Shown here piece by piece: positions 1-5,718 of a stretch of 5,718 nt of DNA (its first letter is position 1; each line of letters begins with the position of its first letter). Source of the DNA: Cytophagaceae bacterium (GTDB lineage: Bacteria > Bacteroidota > Bacteroidia > Cytophagales > Spirosomataceae); NCBI GenBank assembly GCA_947459055.1, contig CANHCG010000132.1, positions 1 through 5,718 on the forward strand, in the 5' to 3' direction. The position numbers were made by a program, and so were the translations under genes. The notes beneath the pieces are model-generated. The model did not search any database, was not told where the DNA came from, and saw only the letters and a program-made list of their open reading frames with translations.

Positions 1-1352
<1,352 letters not shown>

Positions 1353-1357
1353 GAACG

Positions 1358-1389
1358 CAAAATTAGTGTGTAAATTCCAATTAGCAAAA
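1358..1389 (-). promoter_or_regulatory. Bacteroidota-type sigma promoter of atpD
   Basis: On the minus strand TTTTG (1389-1385) is followed by exactly 19 bases and then TAATTTTG (1365-1358). This fits the known Bacteroidota housekeeping promoter, TTTG at -33 and TAnnTTTG at -7, with every fixed base matching. Transcription should begin around 1350-1354, giving a leader of about 45 bases before the atpD ATG. This promoter is the main evidence that atpD heads its own transcript here. Confidence 0.8.
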
Positions 1390-1456
1390 CTGAAGTTTGG
1401 ATTTTTTTGCTATTTATTGACAAAATCAGCCGAATTCTTTGAATGAATTAAAGTTT

Positions 1457-3646
1457 ATGCTGAAATTTAAAAATCATTTTTTTGAAATAATTCCAATCAA
1501 GCACTTGAGCCCCAAAACGCCCATTCTTCAATCATTGATTTTAGGTTTGTCCGCTCTTCTAGGACTTAGCTGTCTCCTATCTTTTTTTTATTCCCCCACC
1601 TCCTTGCTTCTCCTTAAGGAACGGAGTGAATTAATCCCCACTTCAGAGAACTTGCTAGCGCCATTGATGATCCAACAATCATATACCTATCAGGCCAACC
1701 CGCTCAGCATCCTGCCTTATTTGAGTTATTTTATCGGAATCAACCTAGGTCTATTCTGTCTTTTCATTGCCTTCAAACGCCAAAGTGCCCTATCCTGGCC
1801 TATCATTCTTGCTGGAATTTTCTTGTGGATGGGAATTCAGATAGCTCAACTTCCCGTATTTGATTCGACCGAAATATGGATTCTCTTCATGAATCAAATA
1901 TCCTGGTTCGCACTCCTTGGACTTTTTATAGTCACCATTCTCAGCTCAAACGCCATTTTGGAAGGATTTATTCAAATTGCTCAAGGCTCCACGCGAAAGG
2001 ATACCTATAAAAGATTGAGCTTATTAGCTATTTTTTGGGCCTTCAACCTATTTTTCAGCCTAGATCACCTGCTTTGGAAAGGCGATTTCGCTTGGTACTT
2101 ACCTAGTTTTATTATCAACGTATTGGGAATTAGCCTTTATCTATTCCAACAAATCAAACGTTCCAACTCCATCCCCTTCTTTTCCATCGGACTAACACTC
2201 ATGGGATTAGGCAGCCTCTTATTTTTCCAATGGACGGCCAATGACCCCGCCATCCGGGCTTTCGAAATCTGGAATCTAATTTGCCAAATCATCATGCTTG
2301 GCCTATTTCCTTTATTCGTATTAACGAATTTCAAACCTTTGCTTCAACAAAACCTGCCCATTTTTAAAGTCATCCATAAGCCCATTCATCTTTCCATGTA
2401 TCTCATCCATGTAGGTGTTTTTATTTTGGGCTTAGCCACTATTTTTGCTATGAATGGAAGCGTTTACCACCTAGCATTCGCAGGAAAATTTAATATAGAT
2501 GGCGATATGTATAGCCTTGAAGGAGATCGCTTTATGGCAGAAATTACCTACAAAAAGGCCTTGCAGCACAGTAAATTAAATGCCAAAAGTAATCTGAGTT
2601 TAGCGAAGTTGGCCATGGCAGAAGAAAACAACGAAGTCCTCGCCTATTACCTAAAAACAAGCCAAACAAAAAACCCGTCCAAGGAAAGTAGTATTGCCCT
2701 TAGTGAACTCTACCGAAAATCAAACTTGTTTTTCGAATCCCTTTTCGAACTGCAATCCGCCTACCAACAAATCGGACCCAATGCAGCAATGGCTAGCCAA
2801 ATTGCCTATTCATTCGCCCAATTAAACCAAGCCGATTCCGCTCAATATTATTACCAAAAGGCCTTTGAACTCGAACCAACTTCCTCCTTCCACAAGGGAA
2901 ATTATGCCTTAAGCCTCCAAAACAATAAAATTCCTAGTCTCGAGGTGAACCATGAGGACCTAGCCCTGAAAGCAAATTTATTTGCCCTAGCTATTCTGAA
3001 CAAAAAAAATGTCGCGATCGAACCCTTACCTGCCGATTTCAAGCCCCACATCGATTTAAGGGACCTAGCGCTCCTATTTAATTCTGTGACTTATTTCAAG
3101 AACAAGCAAGTGGCCTTACCAATAGAAGCCTGGGCCAAAGATTCCACCTTGCACGAATTTTTCCCAGAAATCGATTACGTTCAATCCTTCCAAGATTATT
3201 ACCACCAAAAACCTCTGCGCGCTTTGGAAAAAATGGCACTCCTAGCGGATCAAGCAAACGAGCCTACAAAAAGGGGTATTTCCAAGGTCATTGAATCCTG
3301 GCACCAAGCAACAGTTTCAAATCAAGCAAATCCCAACCTAAGCTCGGCTAAACAAACACGTGAGGCACTCATAAAATATCCATTTTCAGTCCCTGTCTTG
3401 CAAAAATCAACGACTCTTTTACCCAAAAAAGAAGCCTATGAAGCGGCGCTTATAGCGCTGCGCTGGAATCCGCGTCAGGCCGCCTATTATTCCATTTATG
3501 CTTTTCAAGCACTCGAAATAGGGGAATTAGAATATGCGAAAGAAGCGATGAATTCGCTTCAAAAGCTGGAACCGAGCTATTTTTCGTCTCAAATCAAGCC
3601 ATTTGAAATGGCGTTAAAAAAGGCTGAGGCCCGTCAAAAATTTTGA
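1457..3646 (+). CDS. Polytopic inner-membrane protein with C-terminal TPR-like domain, function unknown
   Basis: I do not recognise a named family. From ATG at 1457 the protein has 729 residues. A positively charged N-terminus is followed by about nine hydrophobic segments (roughly residues 23-45, 83-106, 112-132, 141-164, 187-202, 212-231, 239-258, 271-291 and 312-334). The short loops rich in Lys and Arg (KRQ, STRKDTYKR, QQIKRSN) alternate so that the N-terminus lies in the cytoplasm and everything after the last segment lies in the periplasm. From about residue 350 to the end the protein is helical with TPR-like repeats. The clearest is near 445-474 (YSFAQLNQADSAQYYYQKAF followed by ELEP), and another is at about 675-708, ending KLEPSYF. 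A scaffold or assembly role at the envelope is plausible for this architecture, but no catalytic motif was found. ATG 1457 is preferred over TTG 1439, which adds only six residues. The upstream frame is closed by TGA at 1418. No confident promoter was found. The 3' end lies just before the rpsJ promoter, with no clear terminator. Confidence 0.85.
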   Translation: MLKFKNHFFEIIPIKHLSPKTPILQSLILGLSALLGLSCLLSFFYSPTSLLLLKERSELIPTSENLLAPLMIQQSYTYQANPLSILPYLSYFIGINLGLFCLFIAFKRQSALSWPIILAGIFLWMGIQIAQLPVFDSTEIWILFMNQISWFALLGLFIVTILSSNAILEGFIQIAQGSTRKDTYKRLSLLAIFWAFNLFFSLDHLLWKGDFAWYLPSFIINVLGISLYLFQQIKRSNSIPFFSIGLTLMGLGSLLFFQWTANDPAIRAFEIWNLICQIIMLGLFPLFVLTNFKPLLQQNLPIFKVIHKPIHLSMYLIHVGVFILGLATIFAMNGSVYHLAFAGKFNIDGDMYSLEGDRFMAEITYKKALQHSKLNAKSNLSLAKLAMAEENNEVLAYYLKTSQTKNPSKESSIALSELYRKSNLFFESLFELQSAYQQIGPNAAMASQIAYSFAQLNQADSAQYYYQKAFELEPTSSFHKGNYALSLQNNKIPSLEVNHEDLALKANLFALAILNKKNVAIEPLPADFKPHIDLRDLALLFNSVTYFKNKQVALPIEAWAKDSTLHEFFPEIDYVQSFQDYYHQKPLRALEKMALLADQANEPTKRGISKVIESWHQATVSNQANPNLSSAKQTREALIKYPFSVPVLQKSTTLLPKKEAYEAALIALRWNPRQAAYYSIYAFQALEIGELEYAKEAMNSLQKLEPSYFSSQIKPFEMALKKAEARQKF

Positions 3647-3662
3647 AAATTTAGCTAAGCTA

Positions 3663-3693
3663 TTGGCATTCAGCAATATTTCGCTTACCTTTG
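3663..3693 (+). promoter_or_regulatory. Bacteroidota-type sigma promoter of rpsJ
   Basis: TTG at 3663-3665, 20 bases, then TACCTTTG at 3686-3693. The -7 element matches TAnnTTTG at every fixed base; the -33 element has TTG but lacks the first T of TTTG. Predicted transcription start is about 3697-3701, giving a leader of about 65 bases. The element begins only 17 bases after the stop of the preceding gene, so rpsJ need not depend on read-through from it. Confidence 0.7.
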
Positions 3694-3706
3694 CCCTACG
3701 AATTAC

Positions 3707-3757
3707 ATGACGATCGGAGTTAATGGTTCTTTCGATCGCCATCCACTTAATGAACCA
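3707..3757 (+). promoter_or_regulatory. Structured rpsJ leader: hairpin with potential H-type pseudoknot
   Basis: ATGACGATCG at 3707-3716 pairs with CGATCGCCAT at 3733-3742 with one A-C mismatch (3710/3739). Three inner pairs (3717-3719 with 3730-3732, two of them G-U) close a ten-base loop at 3720-3729. The loop contains TGGTTC (3724-3729), the exact complement of GAACCA at 3752-3757, which ends six bases before the rpsJ ATG. The order of the four arms is that of an H-type pseudoknot with no base between the end of the first loop pairing and the return strand of stem 1, which would allow coaxial stacking. By analogy with known ribosomal-protein leaders, the second helix could block ribosome access to the start. 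Structure and role are inferred from complementarity alone. Confidence 0.45.
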
Positions 3758-3763
3758 AACAAT

Positions 3764-4069
3764 ATGAATCAAAAAATTCGCATTAAGTTGAAGTCGTTTG
3801 ACCATACCTTGGTCGACAAATCAGCCGAGAAAATCGTAAAAGCTGTTAAAGCAACGGGCGCTGTAGTTTCAGGTCCGATTCCATTGCCAACAAAAATCGA
3901 GAAATTTACCGTTTTACGTTCACCACACGTGAATAAGAAAGCGCGTGAGCAATTTCAATTATGTACGTATAAGCGTCTAATTGACATTTTCTCTTCTTCG
4001 GCAAAAACAGTGGATGCCTTAATGAAATTGGAATTGCCTTCAGGCGTGGATGTTGAAATCAAAGTTTAA
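3764..4069 (+). CDS. rpsJ: 30S ribosomal protein S10 (NusE)
   Basis: Small-subunit ribosomal protein of the 30S head. It also serves as NusE, the partner of NusB and NusG in transcription antitermination and in coupling transcription to translation. The 101-residue product has the usual S10 length and clear family blocks: [11 protein letters not shown] at residues 4-14, [14 protein letters not shown] at 30-43, [17 protein letters not shown] at 48-64 in the loop region, YKRLIDI at 69-75, and [19 protein letters not shown] near the C-terminus. The start at 3764 is chosen because it begins with the family N-terminus. The in-frame ATG at 3707 would add 19 unrelated residues and lies only a few bases after the predicted transcription start, inside the leader hairpin. 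The bases before the ATG are A-rich without a Shine-Dalgarno. The gene has its own promoter and terminator and faces a convergent gene, so it seems monocistronic. That is unusual, since S10 normally sits beside rplC and other ribosomal genes. Confidence 0.97.
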   Translation: MNQKIRIKLKSFDHTLVDKSAEKIVKAVKATGAVVSGPIPLPTKIEKFTVLRSPHVNKKAREQFQLCTYKRLIDIFSSSAKTVDALMKLELPSGVDVEIKV

Positions 4070-4090
4070 TGATCTTCATTCTCATTCCAG

Positions 4091-4120
4091 AAAAAAGCCT
4101 TCAGCAATGAGGGCTTTTTT
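4091..4120. terminator. Bidirectional intrinsic terminator
   Basis: The arms at 4091-4102 and 4109-4120 pair over 12 positions (one G-U in plus-strand RNA) around the six-base loop AGCAAT. The A-tract and T-tract flank a GCC/GGC core, so a U-rich tail follows the stem in both directions. It lies 21 bases after the rpsJ stop. It also touches the stop codon of the convergent deacetylase gene (TAA, complement of 4120-4122), so it can end both transcripts. Confidence 0.88.
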
Positions 4121-4968
4121 TATAGCCTGACTACCCGCGCCAGATCCCATTGAACCTGTTTTTCTGCGCTGGACAAATCAATAAATTGGCGCCCCTCCAT
4201 TAGACGTTCCAATTTCCCCATGGCCTTTGACAAGCCATAGTAAGATTTAAATTTTCGAATTAAACTCAAATCCTCAATCATCGGTTGGCCCCCATCAAAA
4301 TCCCGCGGATGGAAATAAGTCATCACATAAGATTGTCGATCCCAAAGCGCCTTTAACACCGCATCTGGAAATAATCGAAAATATCCTCCGCCGGAAAAAA
4401 CGAGGGGCATACCGGCAATATTGGCTACATTAATAGGAAATTCCTTGATGCGAAGGCCGTTAACCTCGACCCAGCAAGGTTCTTGCTCCCCGAAATTCGC
4501 AAATCCGCCATGCGCACGCGCCGCAGGGAAAATCGAACAATCGATTTCAATTCCCTGGGCAATTAATTCCTCAAATACCCATTTATTGGCCTCCATTAAA
4601 GAGAAACCAGGCGCCCGATAGGCACGGATTTTTTTACCCGTGATGTTTTCTAAGGATTGAATGGAACGAATGAGGTCTTCTTTGAATTGAGGGCGGGTTT
4701 GTTGGTAGGCCAACTGATGTACATCCGAGTGCGTCGCAATTTCATACCCCGCATCCGCTATTTGGCGAATAATTTCCGGGTATTTTCGCGCGACCCAACC
4801 TAAACAGAAAAACGTAGCTGATTGGTTTTGGCGGGCCAACATATCCAAAATCCGATCCACATTTTCATGGATTCGCGCCGGAAATTTTGCCCAATCCGCT
4901 TCTGTCCTTGTGCTGGGATGATCCAACAAATGAAACCACTCTTCAATATCAAAAGATAAAATCGTCAT
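4120..4968 (-). CDS. Polysaccharide deacetylase, NodB fold, DUF3473/exosortase-associated type
   Basis: Predicted carbohydrate esterase family 4-type enzyme that removes N-acetyl groups from a glycan using a bound metal ion. The 282-residue protein starts directly with the first NodB motif, LSFDIEEWFH (Asp7 the likely catalytic or metal residue). ATFFCLGWVARKYPEII at 51-67 and HSDVH with His80 and His84, the expected metal ligands, follow. YRAPGFS at 117-123 and YFHPRDFD at 218-225 (His220) complete the active-site blocks. The C-terminal part (FKSYYGLSKAMGKLERLM) resembles the DUF3473 tail of deacetylases found in exosortase-linked exopolysaccharide clusters. No signal peptide or membrane segment is visible, so the protein is probably cytoplasmic as read. 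Its ATG follows the TAG of the upstream formyltransferase with no base between them, which suggests translational coupling in one operon. No Shine-Dalgarno is evident. The exact substrate cannot be read from the sequence. Confidence 0.92.
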   Translation of the reverse strand: MTILSFDIEEWFHLLDHPSTRTEADWAKFPARIHENVDRILDMLARQNQSATFFCLGWVARKYPEIIRQIADAGYEIATHSDVHQLAYQQTRPQFKEDLIRSIQSLENITGKKIRAYRAPGFSLMEANKWVFEELIAQGIEIDCSIFPAARAHGGFANFGEQEPCWVEVNGLRIKEFPINVANIAGMPLVFSGGGYFRLFPDAVLKALWDRQSYVMTYFHPRDFDGGQPMIEDLSLIRKFKSYYGLSKAMGKLERLMEGRQFIDLSSAEKQVQWDLARVVRL

Positions 4969-5718
4969 CTAGAACCAAGTAAAAAATTGAGCACCGTTCC
5001 GTTTAAATTCCAACACATCTTGCCGTGTCGGAAACGAAAAATAAGTCATTTCCTCCGCCGGATTTTCGATTAAAGTATAGGATTGATCTCGAATTAATAT
5101 AACCGCCTCTAAAATACAATCCATTCCGAGGTCTTTGGTATATTCAATCAATTCTTCTTGCGTCCGGTTACCAATCTCCACTTTTTTCTGAACCACAATT
5201 GGGCCCGAATCAATCCCTTCATCCACAAAAAAAACGGAAACTCCCGTGTATTTTTCTCGATTTTTCAGCACCCAAAAAGAAGGCATCAAGCCCCGATATT
5301 TTGGTAATAAGGCAGTATGTAAATTAATCGTCCCCCGAGTAGGAATACTTAATAGATCCTTTTTGAAAATCTGATTCCCTCCAATCGAAATGAATAAATC
5401 GGCCTTCAAATCTCTTAAAATCGCCAAATTAGCGGGCGAATTTACCGGTCCATCCAATGGAATCAATGGGATATTTGCCTTTTGCAAGACCGACTTGACC
5501 GAGTAACCCGGTTTTAACTTGGCCCAAATAAACTTAAACGAAAAATAGAGGAAAAACTCGAAACCGAATACGGACCAAGTCTTCTTCATTTTATCAAGAA
5601 AAGATTCACGCTTACCAAAAGGCGAAACTTCAAAGAGAACCGTCCCAACCCATTCCACATCTTTAGGCATTTCATCATGCAATTTTTGAATCGCACGTGG
5701 CAAAAAGAAAGGGTCATC
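4969..5718 (-). CDS. Formyltransferase (Fmt/sugar N-formyltransferase-like fold), N-terminus cut by window edge
   Basis: Predicted enzyme transferring a formyl group from N10-formyltetrahydrofolate to an amino group, most likely on an amino sugar given its neighbour. The frame stays open to the right edge (249 codons visible), with the N-terminal DDPFFLPRAI still in frame. This resembles the end of the first strand of related proteins, so the real start lies beyond 5718 and the TTG at 5703 is not the start. Counting visible residues, the catalytic triad of the family is present: Asn132 and His134 in INLHTALLPKYRG, and Asp170 in DEGIDSGPI. ADLFISIGGNQIF just before it is the usual strand leading to the active site. 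The C-terminus (YFSFPTRQDVLEFKRNGAQF) differs from the tRNA-binding domain of methionyl-tRNA formyltransferase, arguing against a housekeeping fmt. A hydrophobic aromatic stretch (about residues 50-65, FEFFLYFSFKFIW) may be a membrane- or lipid-facing helix. The stop abuts the deacetylase ATG. The promoter is outside the window. Confidence 0.88.
   Translation of the reverse strand, partial: DDPFFLPRAIQKLHDEMPKDVEWVGTVLFEVSPFGKRESFLDKMKKTWSVFGFEFFLYFSFKFIWAKLKPGYSVKSVLQKANIPLIPLDGPVNSPANLAILRDLKADLFISIGGNQIFKKDLLSIPTRGTINLHTALLPKYRGLMPSFWVLKNREKYTGVSVFFVDEGIDSGPIVVQKKVEIGNRTQEELIEYTKDLGMDCILEAVILIRDQSYTLIENPAEEMTYFSFPTRQDVLEFKRNGAQFFTWF

Noticed and set aside
1388..1398. Small palindrome AAACT-GA-AGTTT near the atpD -33 element
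   Set aside because: Five-base arms in AT-rich sequence are expected by chance, and nothing else supports an operator.
1406..1441. Promoter for the TPR membrane gene (TTTG 1406-1409, ATTCTTTG 1434-1441)
   Set aside because: The -7 element lacks the TA and the 24-base gap is longer than usual, so I do not call it.
1439..1456. TTG start at 1439 for the TPR membrane protein
   Set aside because: It adds only six residues before ATG 1457, and TTG starts are uncommon. The ATG gives a normal charged N-terminus. It cannot be excluded from sequence alone.
2137..2334. Minus-strand open frame inside the TPR membrane gene
   Set aside because: Short, antisense to a long coherent gene, with no initiation signal or recognisable protein features.
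3652..3662. TAGC-TAA-GCTA as a terminator for the TPR membrane gene
   Set aside because: A four-pair stem with a three-base loop and no T-tract is too weak.
3707..3763. In-frame ATG at 3707 as the rpsJ start
   Set aside because: It would add 19 residues unrelated to S10, lies just after the predicted transcription start and is inside the leader stem; the family N-terminus begins at 3764.
3614..3805. Minus-strand open frame across the rpsJ promoter and start
   Set aside because: It overlaps the promoter, leader and start of rpsJ and its product has no recognisable features.
4421..4621. Plus-strand open frame inside the deacetylase gene
   Set aside because: Antisense shadow of a gene with clear catalytic motifs.
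5701..5703. TTG at 5703 as the formyltransferase start
   Set aside because: The frame continues open to the window edge with DDPFF, which fits the family N-terminal strand, so the gene is truncated by the window.

Overview
The window looks like chromosomal DNA of a Bacteroidota bacterium, probably of the Cytophagales type; the order is an inference. Two intergenic regions carry the promoter signature of this phylum (TTTG or TTG, about 19-20 bases, then TAnnTTTG). The starts lack a Shine-Dalgarno sequence and are preceded by A-rich stretches. Base composition is moderately AT-rich, and the AtpD and S10 proteins read as Bacteroidota-like housekeeping proteins. I see no insertion sequence, tRNA, rRNA, CRISPR array or phage gene.

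Layout. (1) Positions 1-1307, minus strand: atpD, the F1 ATP synthase beta subunit. It starts at 1307 and runs off the left edge, so about the last 65 residues are missing. (2) Positions 1308-1456: a divergent intergenic region with a consensus-quality atpD promoter and a small hairpin near the predicted 5' end of the atpD transcript. (3) Positions 1457-3646, plus strand: a 729-residue inner-membrane protein with about nine membrane segments and a large C-terminal TPR-like domain, function unknown. (4) Positions 3647-3763: a promoter and a structured leader for rpsJ. (5) Positions 3764-4069, plus strand: rpsJ (ribosomal protein S10/NusE), closed by a hairpin terminator and so apparently transcribed alone. 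(6) Positions 4120-5718, minus strand: a formyltransferase (its N-terminus lies beyond the right edge) followed with no gap by a NodB-type polysaccharide deacetylase of the DUF3473/exosortase-associated type. The terminator at 4091-4120 serves both converging transcripts.

How the genes fit together. atpD and rpsJ are core energy and translation genes that appear away from their usual operon partners on the sides visible here. The formyltransferase-deacetylase pair looks like the end of a cell-surface glycan operon, with both enzymes predicted to act on amino-sugar nitrogen atoms. The TPR membrane protein is not obviously linked to any neighbour.

The most interesting signal is in the rpsJ leader. 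A strong hairpin at 3707-3742 has a loop that is complementary to bases just ahead of the start codon, giving the geometry of an H-type pseudoknot that could control rpsJ translation. There is no clear evidence of a wholly new multi-gene system.
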